DNA from: Candidatus Kapaibacterium sp.
GTDB lineage: Bacteria; Bacteroidota; Ignavibacteria; Kapaibacteriales; UBA2268
Length of the DNA: 64,000 bases
Reading direction: 5' to 3'
Assembly (NCBI GenBank): GCA_026390695.1
Contig: JAPLFL010000128.1
Coordinates: 62,001 to 126,000 of the forward strand
Shown: positions 31,641-42,234 of the stretch, piece by piece
Position numbering within the stretch: the stretch's first letter is position 1
Layout of the letters: every line of letters begins with the position of its first letter
Notes under the pieces: model-generated
Seen by the model: only the letters and a program-made list of their open reading frames with translations
Database searches by the model: none
Told to the model about the DNA's origin: nothing
Translations under genes and position numbers: made by a program

Positions 31641-33536
31641 TTAATCGTTGAATTTATCAGAAAGATCTAACCAACGAGATGTTAAAGTATCAATAGTGTT
31701 CGCCAGTTCGACTATTTTATGGCTTATTTCATTAAGTTTTTCATAATCAATCACAGATCCGGAGTTCAATATCTGCTCCAGATCAGCTTTTTCAAGCTCG
31801 ATTAATGGAATATTTTTTTCAAGTTCATTAAGTTCTCTTTGTTCAAGATAAGATAATTTTTTGGGGTTATCAGGTTTCCTTTTTTTATTTTCATTCTCAC
31901 TAATAACGGCTTTAGCTGCTACTTTAGATGCATTTTCAATTTCCTTTTTTTCTAAATATGAAGAATAATTGCCCGGATATTCTTTAATTATACCATCACC
32001 CTCATAAGAATAAATCACGTCAACACATCTATCTAAAAATGCTCGATCATGCGAAACTATTATGAGTGCACCGAAAAAATTATCCAGATAGTCCTCTAAT
32101 GCGTTTAAGGTTGGTATATCAAAATCATTGGTAGGTTCATCAAGTAAAAGTACATTTGGATTGGCCATAAGTACCCTAAGCAGCATTAGTCGCCTTTTTT
32201 CACCACCCGAAAGAGTACTGATAAATGCCCCATGTTGCTTAGGAGGAAACAAAAATCGATTTAGCAGGTCTTTTGTTGTTAAATACCGGTCTCTTCCCTC
32301 CCCTACATCAATGTATTCTGCAATTTCGCGTAAAGCCCCTATTACTGTACTTGAATCCTTTAATTCGGAATTTTCTTGATTAAAGAAACCGATTTGTATT
32401 GTAGAACCAATTTTTACAGTACCGCTATCAGCCTGCATTCTCCCAGCTAATACATTTAATAACGTTGATTTTCCTGACCCATTAGCACCGATAATACCTA
32501 TTTTATCTTTTGGTCTTGCAATATAAGTAAAGTTCTTAAATAATAGCTGCTGGCCTAATGTTTTGGTAATATTATGTGCTTCAATAATTCTCGAACCTAA
32601 AAATATTTTTCCGAGTTCAATTTTAATTTTCTTTTCTTTAGTAGTTTTAGTTTCATCCTTGAGAATTTCAATCCAGTCCTGACGGCTCTTTTGTTTCGTC
32701 CTCCGTGCTTTAGCACCACGAGAGAGCCAGTGCAGTTCTTGTCGCAATTTAGAACGTAAGTGATCTATTGTTGAATCATGAGAATCTATCAGAATCTGCT
32801 TCTGTTCTAAATATTTCTCATAATTTCCAGGGAATGAGAATATTCTTGATCTATCAATCTCAATAATTTTTGTTGCAACTGCATCTAAAAAATATCGGTC
32901 ATGCGTAACAAAAAGTAGTGATTGACTTGAATTCATAAGTCTGTCCTGAAGCCATTGAACTGAATCAGCATCAAGATGATTAGTTGGTTCGTCCATAATT
33001 AAAAGAGTTGGATCTGAAATTAAAGCTCGAGCTAAAGCCACTCTTTTACGAAGTCCACCTGATAAATTCTCAACACTTTTATAAAAATCTTTAACTCCAA
33101 GAATTGAGAGCATTTTTTTTGCATCATTTTCTAATTGCCATGCTCCGTTGTTATTGAGTTGATTTGTAATTCTTGATAGTTTGTCATCCAAGGATGGATC
33201 GGGGTTTTGACTAATTTTATTGCATAAATACCGATGTTCTTCTAATAGAGAAAATATTTCGCTTCTCGAATTCATCACTGTATCAATTACAGAAGTAAAA
33301 TTAATTATATTTGGCTCCTGACGCAAGTATTCAACCCTTGCATTATTGTTAAACCAAACATTTCCAGTGTCAGGAGTTTCTATTCCAGCTATAATATTAA
33401 GAAGTGTTGTTTTTCCTGCTCCATTTTTTCCAATTATACCGATCCGCTCCCCATCTTCCATTCCAAAAGAGATTTCCTTAAAAAGTTCTTTATTATTAAA
33501 TTTTTTACTAATATTATTGCTTGAAAATACTGTCAT
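31641..33536 (-). CDS. ABC-F family ATPase (Uup-like)
   Basis: Two Walker A (GKNGAGKTT, GANGSGKST), two signatures (LSGGLRKRVALARAL, LSGGEKRRLMLLRVL), linker and C-terminal coiled coil; soluble. Confidence 0.95.
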   Translation of the reverse strand: MTVFSSNNISKKFNNKELFKEISFGMEDGERIGIIGKNGAGKTTLLNIIAGIETPDTGNVWFNNNARVEYLRQEPNIINFTSVIDTVMNSRSEIFSLLEEHRYLCNKISQNPDPSLDDKLSRITNQLNNNGAWQLENDAKKMLSILGVKDFYKSVENLSGGLRKRVALARALISDPTLLIMDEPTNHLDADSVQWLQDRLMNSSQSLLFVTHDRYFLDAVATKIIEIDRSRIFSFPGNYEKYLEQKQILIDSHDSTIDHLRSKLRQELHWLSRGAKARRTKQKSRQDWIEILKDETKTTKEKKIKIELGKIFLGSRIIEAHNITKTLGQQLLFKNFTYIARPKDKIGIIGANGSGKSTLLNVLAGRMQADSGTVKIGSTIQIGFFNQENSELKDSSTVIGALREIAEYIDVGEGRDRYLTTKDLLNRFLFPPKQHGAFISTLSGGEKRRLMLLRVLMANPNVLLLDEPTNDFDIPTLNALEDYLDNFFGALIIVSHDRAFLDRCVDVIYSYEGDGIIKEYPGNYSSYLEKKEIENASKVAAKAVISENENKKRKPDNPKKLSYLEQRELNELEKNIPLIELEKADLEQILNSGSVIDYEKLNEISHKIVELANTIDTLTSRWLDLSDKFND

Positions 33537-33622
33537 ACTGGATCAAATCAAATGTTTAAATAATTCGTCATATAAAAATAATTGCAAAATTATCGATTTA
33601 AAATCAATTGAAAGCATGAGAG

Positions 33623-34405
33623 ATGAATAGACCCATAGTATTACTTAGCGATTTCGGATATAAAGATGAATTCGTGGGAGTGATGAAGGGGGTTATATTG
33701 AGTATTAATCATGATGCCACAATTATTGATTTATCACATGATATTCCTCAGCAGAATATTAATAAAGCGGCTTTGACACTATATACATCTTATAAATATT
33801 TCCCTGACAATTCAATATTTCTGGCTATTGTTGATCCGGATGTTGGCTCCAACCGAAGAGCTATTCTCATGAAATTAAATAATCAATATTTCATATCTCC
33901 CGATAATGGCATTCTAAGCTATATTTTAGATAAAAATATACCTGATGCAGTTTTTGAATTAATAAACTCAAAATACTTTAATAAGAATATTATCTCAACT
34001 TTTCATGGAAGAGATATTTTTGCACCTTTAGCAGCACAGTTATCATTAGGGATTGATCCTTCAGAAATAGGGACTAATGCTGATTATAGCTCATTAACTC
34101 GTATTGCGGAGTTAAAATGTATCGTTGAATCAGATAAAATAATCGGTGAAATAATAGATTATGATAATTTTGGAAATGCAATATGCTCAATAGACCCTTC
34201 TGGTCTATCTTTAGATAATTATATTTTAAATATTTCCAACATGTTGGAATGTCATTTTTTTAAATCATACTATTTTTTTCAAAATGATATTCCATGTGCA
34301 TACCGCGGTAGTAGCGGATTTATAGAAATTGGTTTAAAAAACTCATCCTTTGAGAGAAAATTCAAATTTAGCCTTGGTACTGAAATAACTTTAATAAACA
34401 AGTAA
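33623..34405 (+). CDS. SAM hydrolase / SAM-dependent chlorinase-fluorinase family (DUF62)
   Basis: IVLLSDFGYKDEFVGVMKGVI, VDPDVGSNRRAIL, HGRDIFAPLAAQL. Confidence 0.93.
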   Translation: MNRPIVLLSDFGYKDEFVGVMKGVILSINHDATIIDLSHDIPQQNINKAALTLYTSYKYFPDNSIFLAIVDPDVGSNRRAILMKLNNQYFISPDNGILSYILDKNIPDAVFELINSKYFNKNIISTFHGRDIFAPLAAQLSLGIDPSEIGTNADYSSLTRIAELKCIVESDKIIGEIIDYDNFGNAICSIDPSGLSLDNYILNISNMLECHFFKSYYFFQNDIPCAYRGSSGFIEIGLKNSSFERKFKFSLGTEITLINK

Positions 34406-34464
34406 TTTTGTATTTAAAAATACTTTGATTAAATTGCATAATATTACAAAATTTGAGATTCAAC

Positions 34465-34929
34465 ATGACCAAAATCCTAATGGTACTATTGACTATTATT
34501 GTAGTGGCTTGTGCTGATAATTTTCAGCCCATTACAGAAAAAACTTATGATTTAACTACTGTAGTAGGAGGATCTCTTTCTTTTAATTATTTTTCAGATT
34601 GTCGTTTAATTTATTTTAGTTCAGAAAATAGATATGAACTTTCATCTACATTCAAAGATAGTCTGAATCAGGATTATAGTATATTACTTGAGTTTTTTAT
34701 AAAAGATACAATATTCCCAAAAACTTTGAACTTTCGTCCTAATCTTGACTCAAATCAATATTCAATCGGTTATTTTTATATTGGATCTACTGTATTTAGC
34801 TCTGATAGCGGAACTGTTACCATCAAGAATTTTAACGGCAATAATTTAAACGCTATATTTAATTTTACAGCCAGAAAAATTGGCGATAGCAGAGCATTTA
34901 CTTTTAAAAATGGAAAAATTAATTACTGA
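34465..34929 (+). CDS. Hypothetical lipoprotein
   Basis: [19 protein letters not shown] lipobox; ATG start at 34465 preferred over the TTG at 34453. Confidence 0.65.
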   Translation: MTKILMVLLTIIVVACADNFQPITEKTYDLTTVVGGSLSFNYFSDCRLIYFSSENRYELSSTFKDSLNQDYSILLEFFIKDTIFPKTLNFRPNLDSNQYSIGYFYIGSTVFSSDSGTVTIKNFNGNNLNAIFNFTARKIGDSRAFTFKNGKINY

Positions 34930-35416
34930 AATTCTTAGTATTGTTCTTGTCTCTGGATTCCTGTGCAATTCGATTTTTATATTTAATATACTTATTTTTA
35001 AGCTCCTCATCTGCAATCGCTAATATTTGAACTGCTAACAATCCTGCATTTTTCCCTGCTCCAATAGCCACAGTAGCAGTAGGAACACCTGGAGGCATTT
35101 GAACAATAGATAATAAGGAATCAAGTCCGTTTAATGCTTTTGACTGAATAGGCACACCTATCACTGGCAAAATGGTATTTGCGGCAATCATTCCCGGTAA
35201 ATGAGCAGCACCGCCAGCGCCAGCTATAATTACCTTTAATCCACGATCTACTGCGCTTTGACCATATTCCGTCATATCAACCGGTGTACGATGGGCTGAA
35301 ACAACTTTTATTTCATATTTCACATCAAATTCTTCAAGCACTTCTGCAGCCTGACTCATTGTAGGCAAGTCAGAATCACTTCCCATTATTATTCCAACAG
35401 TACGATTCATTTCCAT
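34919..35416 (-). CDS. purE: 5-(carboxyamino)imidazole ribonucleotide mutase
   Basis: [56 protein letters not shown]. Confidence 0.97.
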   Translation of the reverse strand: MEMNRTVGIIMGSDSDLPTMSQAAEVLEEFDVKYEIKVVSAHRTPVDMTEYGQSAVDRGLKVIIAGAGGAAHLPGMIAANTILPVIGVPIQSKALNGLDSLLSIVQMPPGVPTATVAIGAGKNAGLLAVQILAIADEELKNKYIKYKNRIAQESRDKNNTKNFSN

Positions 35417-35486
35417 ATTTTTAAATTAATTTTAATAAACTTTCGTCTATAATTTACTTTATTTTTTGTAATTAAAAGGTATATTT

Positions 35487-35903
35487 ATGAATGTTCAAAC
35501 AAGATTAGACGGAAAAATGAGAATTGTTGGTAGCAATAGTTCTGGCTATGAGACTGCTTTTGATACATTAGAAAGTGTGGGTGGTGATAATTCCGCTGCT
35601 ACCCCAATGGAAATTTTACTTCAGGCATTAGGAGCCTGCACAACAATGGACATTGTTTCTATTCTAAGAAAAAAAAGAAAAACTGTAAATGATTTGAAAA
35701 TAAATATTGAAGGAAATAAATCGGAAAATCATCCAAAAGTATTTCAAAAAGTTCATCTTAGTTTTGAATTACACAGTCCTGATGCCGAGATGAAAGATTT
35801 CGAAAGAGCCGTTGAATTATCTCAAACTACATATTGTAGTGTAGCGGCTACATTAAAGCGCTCTGGTTGCGATGTTTCGTACAGTTTATCGATAATAAAC
35901 TAA
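35487..35903 (+). CDS. OsmC family protein
   Basis: ATPMEILLQALGACTTMDIVSILRKKR, TYCSVAATLKRS. Confidence 0.93.
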   Translation: MNVQTRLDGKMRIVGSNSSGYETAFDTLESVGGDNSAATPMEILLQALGACTTMDIVSILRKKRKTVNDLKINIEGNKSENHPKVFQKVHLSFELHSPDAEMKDFERAVELSQTTYCSVAATLKRSGCDVSYSLSIIN

Positions 35904-35904
35904 T

Positions 35905-36762
35905 ATGAAAATAGGAAGGTTTTTAATTGATTTAGTTCCAACAGGAGTTTTCGCATTAGATGGCGGGGCTATGTTTGGAGTTGTGCCAAAAGCTCTTTGG
36001 TCTAAAGCATATCATCCAGCAGATGAACTTAATCGTATTCCACTTGCGGCACAGCCACTACTCATAAGATGGGAGGATAATGCTGTACTTGTTGATACTG
36101 GTAACGGTTCGAAAATGAGTGATAAGTTTGCAGAAATCTATGGAATTGATAAAAGCAAATCAGATATTTTACAAGCCCTAAATCTCTACGGAGTAAGTCC
36201 TGATCAGATTAATACTGTTATTCTTACCCATTTGCATTTTGATCATGCAGGTGGAGCAACGATTAAGGCGGATAATGAAATAATACCGACTTTTCCAAAA
36301 GCAAAATATATTGTTCAAAAAGAACACTTTAAATGGGCACAATCACCGACTGATAAGGATAGAGCTTCTTTTGTATCTGAAAATTACATGCCACTAAAAC
36401 AAAATGGACTAATAGAATTTTCTGAAGCTGACGAGGAATTATTTCCAGGAATTTCCGTGATTGAAGTAAATGGGCATACTCAGTCAATGCAACTTGTGAA
36501 AATTACCGATGCAGGGCAAACTTTGCTTTATTGTGCGGACATGTGTGCTACATCTGCACATATTCCGGTTCCCTACGTAATGGGATATGATAACAGCCCT
36601 CTCACTACAATTGAAGAAAAAAAGCGAATACTTACCCAGGCATACGAAGAAGACTGGCTGCTTGCATTCGAGCACGATGCATTCACACAGGCAGCGAAAC
36701 TTTATAGAAATGAGAAAGGATTCCATGTCGGTGAAAAATTTGAAATTACTAAATTCATATAA
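35905..36762 (+). CDS. MBL-fold metallohydrolase (lactonase/AttM-like)
   Basis: ILTHLHFDHAGG, VDTGNG, NGHTQSMQLV, CADM, FEHDA. Confidence 0.9.
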   Translation: MKIGRFLIDLVPTGVFALDGGAMFGVVPKALWSKAYHPADELNRIPLAAQPLLIRWEDNAVLVDTGNGSKMSDKFAEIYGIDKSKSDILQALNLYGVSPDQINTVILTHLHFDHAGGATIKADNEIIPTFPKAKYIVQKEHFKWAQSPTDKDRASFVSENYMPLKQNGLIEFSEADEELFPGISVIEVNGHTQSMQLVKITDAGQTLLYCADMCATSAHIPVPYVMGYDNSPLTTIEEKKRILTQAYEEDWLLAFEHDAFTQAAKLYRNEKGFHVGEKFEITKFI

Positions 36763-36836
36763 ATATTTTTTTTTTAGATGGATATTTGCTAATTTTGTTA
36801 TTCGAATAATTTGTAAATAAGATAAAGATTCTAACT

Positions 36837-37211
36837 ATGGTAACATTTTTGAGTATATTATTGATAATAAGTGCTATTTTATTAATCGTATTAGTGCTTC
36901 TACAGCCGGGAAAAGGCGATGTAGCTTCAAGTTTAGGTATGTTGTCCGGGCAATTTAATTCAATTCTCGGAACGCGCCGCGCTACAGATCTTCTTCAAAA
37001 ATTAACCATCGGTTTTGCCGCAGGTATTATGGTTGTTTGTCTTTTAACAAATGTTGGCTTTGTTTCACGCAACTCTGAAGAACAGGGTTCAAAAAAGAGT
37101 ACCATATTACAAGGTGTAGATGTAAACACTGCTCCTAGTGTACCAAGCGCACCATCCTCACCCGGTGCTCCTCAGCAACAACAACAGCAAAATAATCAAC
37201 AAAAGAAATAA
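36837..37211 (+). CDS. secG: Preprotein translocase subunit SecG
   Basis: LLQPGKGDVASSLGMLSGQFNSILGTRRATDLLQKLT; two TM segments; Q/P-rich tail. Confidence 0.93.
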   Translation: MVTFLSILLIISAILLIVLVLLQPGKGDVASSLGMLSGQFNSILGTRRATDLLQKLTIGFAAGIMVVCLLTNVGFVSRNSEEQGSKKSTILQGVDVNTAPSVPSAPSSPGAPQQQQQQNNQQKK

Positions 37212-37228
37212 AGAAAATTGCTTTAAAC

Positions 37229-37266
37229 AAAAAAACCGGAATAGCTGAACTGTTCCGGTTTTTTTA
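37229..37266. terminator. Bidirectional intrinsic terminator
   Basis: aaaaaaccggaa...ttccggtttttt hairpin between convergent secG and the GlmU-like gene. Confidence 0.88.
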
Positions 37267-37281
37267 TGTGTAAAAGTAAAT

Positions 37282-38031
37282 TTAATTTCTGTTTAAAAAA
37301 TCCTCACATCGTTTTAAATCCTCAACAGAATTGACTCCTTGCAGCTCGTCAAATTCTGCACAAATAAATGCTGAAACTTTTTTATTTTCATTCCTCAGAA
37401 TTTCAATAATGTCAGTCAGATAATATTCACCTTGGGCATTTTTATTGGAAACCAGATTCAGTGCGTTGAATAGTGATTTTGATTTAACAATAAAAATACC
37501 ACTATTAATTTCGTTAATTAGTTTTTCCTCAGGTTTTGTGTCTTTCTCTTCAACTATTTTTATAAAATTCCCTGAGCTATCTCTTACTATTCTTCCATAA
37601 CCGAAAGGATTCGCTGCTATGGCAGTCATATCAGATGCAACCGAACTTGTTTTTGTATGCATCTCAATAAATGCTGTTAATGATTCACTTTTGAGTAAAG
37701 GTACATCACCAGCCAAAATCAACACATTCCCATTATCATTCATCAAATATTCAGCAGCCTGAGCCACTGCATGGCCTGTTCCAAGCTGATCGTTTTGCTC
37801 TGCAAAAAATAAATTCTGTATATTTATAAATTTAATATATTCAATCACAGACTCTTTCTGATGCCCAACTACGACAATAATTTTTTTTGGATTGAGTTTC
37901 TGCACCTGCTCCAGCACGTAAGTTATTAAAGGCTTATCACCAAGAGGAGCCATCACTTTAGCCATATTTGGATTATTCATCCTTTTTCCCTTACCAGCGG
38001 CGAGGATTACAACTGAAAGATTTTCATTCAT
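37282..38031 (-). CDS. NTP transferase, GlmU N-terminal (uridylyltransferase) domain only
   Basis: VVILAAGKGKRMNN...KVMAPLGDKPLITYVL, NDQLGTGHAVAQAAEYL, LAGDVPLL, NSGIFIVKS, GEYYLTDI. The ORF stops where the LbH acetyltransferase domain would start. Confidence 0.9.
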   Translation of the reverse strand: MNENLSVVILAAGKGKRMNNPNMAKVMAPLGDKPLITYVLEQVQKLNPKKIIVVVGHQKESVIEYIKFINIQNLFFAEQNDQLGTGHAVAQAAEYLMNDNGNVLILAGDVPLLKSESLTAFIEMHTKTSSVASDMTAIAANPFGYGRIVRDSSGNFIKIVEEKDTKPEEKLINEINSGIFIVKSKSLFNALNLVSNKNAQGEYYLTDIIEILRNENKKVSAFICAEFDELQGVNSVEDLKRCEDFLNRN

Positions 38032-38032
38032 A

Positions 38033-38419
38033 TTAATTTATAATTTTTCCGGGATCGGTTTCGTTTGAGACGGATATGATTGAATTATTCTTGTCCACAA
38101 GAACTATTGTAGGCTTATAAACAAGCGCACTTTCATTATCGAGATTCATATAAGTAATAATGATGATTTCGTCTCCTACCGCTCCCTTTCTGGCTGCAGC
38201 ACCATTTAAACAAATAACTTTACTTCCGCGGATTCCTTTAATGGTATAGGTTTCAAAACGCTCACCATTATTAATATTTACAACCGATACCTTTTCGTAA
38301 GGCAGAATATCGGCTGCATCCATTAAATCTTCATCAATTGTAAGAGAGCCCTCATAATACAGATTAGCCTCTGTTATGCGAGCACGATGTATTTTAGATT
38401 TGAACATTATTCTTTGCAT
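38033..38419 (-). CDS. panD: Aspartate 1-decarboxylase
   Basis: [23 protein letters not shown] (GS cleavage site), [19 protein letters not shown]. Confidence 0.96.
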   Translation of the reverse strand: MQRIMFKSKIHRARITEANLYYEGSLTIDEDLMDAADILPYEKVSVVNINNGERFETYTIKGIRGSKVICLNGAAARKGAVGDEIIIITYMNLDNESALVYKPTIVLVDKNNSIISVSNETDPGKIIN

Positions 38420-38587
38420 AAATTGCTTTCAGAGCAAAAAAATATAATAGCTTGATTTAAACGATTGTTGAAAAAGAATATTTTAGAACAATTAATTTAA
38501 AATACTTAAATTCAAATTTCATTTATCAGAATACAAATTTAAAGATTTTTTTTAAGTTTTAGCACAAGAGAGGTTAGGATAGCATGA

Positions 38588-38809
38588 TCAGTCAGCTTTT
38601 TTTTTGCCAGCTTCACCCTTTAAGACAACAATTTCATCCTTATTATAAATTACTTCCCCGTTATCGGTTTTTGATCGGTTTTTTTTACCATTTACGGACT
38701 GGGTGCCGGTTATACTTGAAAATACATTTTGAATAAATTTCAAAATATATGTTATACCGAAAATTATTCCTCCTAAAATTAATAGAAGGATTATAAGAAA
38801 TTTTGTCAT
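38588..38809 (-). CDS. Small membrane protein, DUF4834-like
   Basis: 73 aa, one N-terminal TM, charged tail. Weak family recognition. Confidence 0.55.
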   Translation of the reverse strand: MTKFLIILLLILGGIIFGITYILKFIQNVFSSITGTQSVNGKKNRSKTDNGEVIYNKDEIVVLKGEAGKKKAD

Positions 38810-39074
38810 ATTATCTTTATCAAAATCATTATTATTCGTTTATAAGAAACGCAAAAAATAGAATAAAATTGTAAAAACATATATCCATGTGATTTTTTCA
38901 TTCAAATATAGTTTATTAGTTAATAACAATAAATTAATTTAAGTTTCAACAATTTGATTTCTTTAGGGTTCCAAAATTTCACTTTCACTTATAGCAATTC
39001 ATTTCTTGTTAATTCCAAAATAATTTCATAAATTTAATGCTTTTATTGATTGAATTTAATTTTATTATATACAA

Positions 39075-39818
39075 ATGAATCTTAAAGGAAAAGTTGCTTT
39101 AATAACCGGCGCCAATGCCGGAATTGGTAATGCTATATTAACTAAATTAGCTGAACTCGGCTGTAATATATCTTTTGTTGACATTGCTCATAATGAGCTA
39201 ACTGAAAATACGATTAAACGGGTTGAGGCTTTAGGTCTGAAATGCAGGTTCTTTCAATCCGATGTTTCTAATTTCCAAGATGCTGAAATTATTATTCAAA
39301 AGATAATTTCAGAATTCGGTAAAATTGATATTTTGGTTAATAATGCAGGTATTAATAAAGATTCTGTGATTTGGAAAATGACGGAAGAGCAGTGGGACAG
39401 TGTTATTGATGTAAATCTTAAAGGTTATTTTAATTATGTGCGGGCAGTAGCTCCACTTTTTAAAGATCAATGCAACGGAAAAATAGTAAATATTACTTCA
39501 ATTAATGGTTTAAGAGGCAAATTCGGACAATCTAATTATTCTGCGGCAAAGGCCGGTATTATCGGTTTTACTAAAGCTCTTGCAAAAGAATTGGGTAAAT
39601 ACTCAATTAATGTTAATGCGGTTGCACCGGGTATGATTAATACGGATATGATGAAAAATATTCCTGAAGCAGCTCGCACGGCTGCATTGCAAGAAACTGT
39701 TCTTAACCGCATTGGCAGCCCGGAAGATATTGCTAATGCAGTTGCATTTTTGTGTAGTGATCTGTCAAAGCACATTACCGGCGAAATTATTAAAGTTGAT
39801 GGTGGGCAGTATATTTAA
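39075..39818 (+). CDS. Short-chain dehydrogenase/reductase (FabG-like)
   Basis: ALITGANAGIGNAI, NNAGINKDS, YSAAKAGIIGFTKALAKE, GEIIKVDGGQYI. Confidence 0.93.
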   Translation: MNLKGKVALITGANAGIGNAILTKLAELGCNISFVDIAHNELTENTIKRVEALGLKCRFFQSDVSNFQDAEIIIQKIISEFGKIDILVNNAGINKDSVIWKMTEEQWDSVIDVNLKGYFNYVRAVAPLFKDQCNGKIVNITSINGLRGKFGQSNYSAAKAGIIGFTKALAKELGKYSINVNAVAPGMINTDMMKNIPEAARTAALQETVLNRIGSPEDIANAVAFLCSDLSKHITGEIIKVDGGQYI

Positions 39819-39849
39819 TGAAATGTTTTATGTTGAAAGTTACGGGTTA

Positions 39850-41040
39850 ATGAATATAAATGACATAGTTGCTGTTGTGGCTGTTAGAACACCAATGGGA
39901 AAATTTGGCGGCATACTTAGAGGTATGGAGTCTTATGATATTGGAGCAGTGGCTATAAGAGAAGCAGTAAAAAGATCAGGTGAACTTGGCAATAAAATAG
40001 ATGAAGTAATTCTTGGATCTTGCCGCCAGGCTGGTAATGGCCCGAATCCAGCACGTACAGCTTCTGTTCGTGGTGGTATAGACATAACTGTACCTGTTTA
40101 TACCATTAATATGGCATGCCCCTCAGGAATGAAAGCAATTCATTTAGCTTCTCAGGCGATAAGGCTGGGTGAGGCTCAGACAGTGCTTGCCGGTGGATTT
40201 GAAAGTATGAGTAACATTCCATACTTACTTAAAAATGCACGATGGGAAGGTTTTAAAATGGGAAATAAAACCCTCGAAGATGGATGGAGCGATAGTATAG
40301 ATCCGCTTATTTCAATGGGAATGGGTGAAACAGCAGAGAATTTATTTGATAAATATAATATCTCTCGGTTTGAACAGGATGAATTTGCATGTAGTAGTCA
40401 TAATAAAGCCGCTTTAGCTCAATCAAACGGTTATTTTAACGAAGAAATTACACCTATAACAATTTCAGGAAATGCTAAAAAACCTGATATTATTTTTGAA
40501 AAAGATGAAACAATAAGATATGATGCCGATATTGAGAAAATGTCAAAACTTCAGCCATCATTTCGTAAGAATGGGACTGTAACAGCAGGAAATGCCTGTG
40601 GATTAAGTGATGGAGCGGTTGCAATTGTTTTAACAAGCAGACAGAATGCAATTAACTTCGGACTAAAGCCATTATTTTCAATTATATCTTATTCCGAAAC
40701 TGCTGTTGATCCTTCCACAATGGGCGAGGGTCCTGCTCTTTCAATACCTCTTGCTTTAAAAAAAGTAAACATGAATCTTGATGATATAGATTTGATCGAA
40801 GTAAATGAAGCTTTCGCTATTCAAGTACTCGCTAACGAACGTGAGTTAAAGTGGGATAGAAGCAAGTTAAATGTAAATGGTGGAGCAATAGCATTAGGTC
40901 ATCCTACTGGAATTAGCGGAGCCAGAATAGTTACTACTCTGTATTATGCTTTGAAAAGAATTGATGCGAATATTGGTATTGCATCAATATGTGGCGGTGG
41001 TGGTGTTACAAGCGCAATTATTATTAAAAGGGAATCTTAA
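39850..41040 (+). CDS. Acetyl-CoA C-acetyltransferase (thiolase)
   Basis: VAVRTPMGKFGG, NMACPSGMKAIHLASQAI (active Cys), GGAIALGHPTGISGARIVTTL, CGGGGVTSAI. ATG at 39850 gives a typical N-terminus (ORF track start 39712 is upstream). Confidence 0.93.
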   Translation: MNINDIVAVVAVRTPMGKFGGILRGMESYDIGAVAIREAVKRSGELGNKIDEVILGSCRQAGNGPNPARTASVRGGIDITVPVYTINMACPSGMKAIHLASQAIRLGEAQTVLAGGFESMSNIPYLLKNARWEGFKMGNKTLEDGWSDSIDPLISMGMGETAENLFDKYNISRFEQDEFACSSHNKAALAQSNGYFNEEITPITISGNAKKPDIIFEKDETIRYDADIEKMSKLQPSFRKNGTVTAGNACGLSDGAVAIVLTSRQNAINFGLKPLFSIISYSETAVDPSTMGEGPALSIPLALKKVNMNLDDIDLIEVNEAFAIQVLANERELKWDRSKLNVNGGAIALGHPTGISGARIVTTLYYALKRIDANIGIASICGGGGVTSAIIIKRES

Positions 41041-41088
41041 ACTGTTTTTTGTTAATATTTTTATGTTTTATAAATTAAAGGAGTGTAA

Positions 41089-42219
41089 ATGATTACTCAA
41101 TTCCGTGATTGGGACTTAAACAGACACGCTTATGCAAAAGAATGGAAGGAACGGACAGGCGGAAAGGTTATGGGTTATTTCTGTACTTATGTACCGGAAG
41201 AAATTCTTTATGCAGCTAACATTCTCCCAGTCAGAATTCTTGGCAGCCATGAGCAAAATGATGTGACCGAGCCACATATTTTTGGTATGTTTTGCCCGTT
41301 TTGCCGCGACTGCCTTGCTCAAGGTCTAAAAGGAAGATATGATTATCTCGATGGAATTATGATAGCTCAGTCCTGTCTGCATATTCGTCAGGCTTATACA
41401 AGCTGGACCAAGCATATTCCAATAGATTTCCAATATTATTTACCAATGCCTAATAATGTTCAAAGTCCGCACGCAACGCCATATCTGACCGCTGAATATA
41501 TTCAATTTAAAGAAGCAGTAGAAAAGTGGATTGGCAAAGAGATCACTCCTGATGATCTTCAACGTGGCATTGACATAATGAACGAGAACAGAAGCCTAAT
41601 CCATGAGATTTACAATTATAAGAAAATGGATAATCCACCACTTTCCGGTGAAGAATCAATGGAAGTTGCTATAACTCAGCAAATGGTCGATAAACGCGAG
41701 CATTCAGTGGCAATGCGTAAACTTCTTGATGAAATAGCAGCAGGAGGTAAATCCACGAAAAACACCAGTGGTACTCGTCTAATGATACTTGGAAGTGAAA
41801 ATGATGATATTCCGTTTGTTAGAATGGTTGAATCAGTTAATGGTACTGTTGTCACCGATGATCACTGCATTGGCACACGTTATTTTTGGAATAATGTAGA
41901 ACCCGGAGAAGATTTGATAACTTCCATCGCACAACGTTATATAGACCGCCCTGCATGTCCGAGTAAAGACTGGATCGAACGCACTCGCATTCCTCACATT
42001 CTTTCTATAGCAAAAGAATTTGGAGTCAAGGGAGCAATAGTCATTCAGCAAAAGTTTTGTGATCCGCATGAACTTGATATTCCTGCGATTATCAAATCAT
42101 TAAATGCAAATGATATTAAAACGCTTTTCCTCGAATTTGACGTGACCGTACCTCTTGGTCAGTTTAAAATCAGAGTAGAAGCCTTTTTAGAAATGCTTCA
42201 AGAAGATGATTTATTTTAA
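41089..42219 (+). CDS. bzdN-like: Class I benzoyl-CoA reductase subunit, BzdN/BcrC-like
   Basis: 376 aa; GYFCTYVPEEILYAANILPVRILG, EPHIFGMFCPFCRDCLAQGLKGRYDYLDGIMIAQSCLHIRQ. HgdB/BcrC superfamily; gene order with the following three subunits. Confidence 0.88.
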   Translation: MITQFRDWDLNRHAYAKEWKERTGGKVMGYFCTYVPEEILYAANILPVRILGSHEQNDVTEPHIFGMFCPFCRDCLAQGLKGRYDYLDGIMIAQSCLHIRQAYTSWTKHIPIDFQYYLPMPNNVQSPHATPYLTAEYIQFKEAVEKWIGKEITPDDLQRGIDIMNENRSLIHEIYNYKKMDNPPLSGEESMEVAITQQMVDKREHSVAMRKLLDEIAAGGKSTKNTSGTRLMILGSENDDIPFVRMVESVNGTVVTDDHCIGTRYFWNNVEPGEDLITSIAQRYIDRPACPSKDWIERTRIPHILSIAKEFGVKGAIVIQQKFCDPHELDIPAIIKSLNANDIKTLFLEFDVTVPLGQFKIRVEAFLEMLQEDDLF

Positions 42220-42234
42220 TTAGAAAGGAAAATA

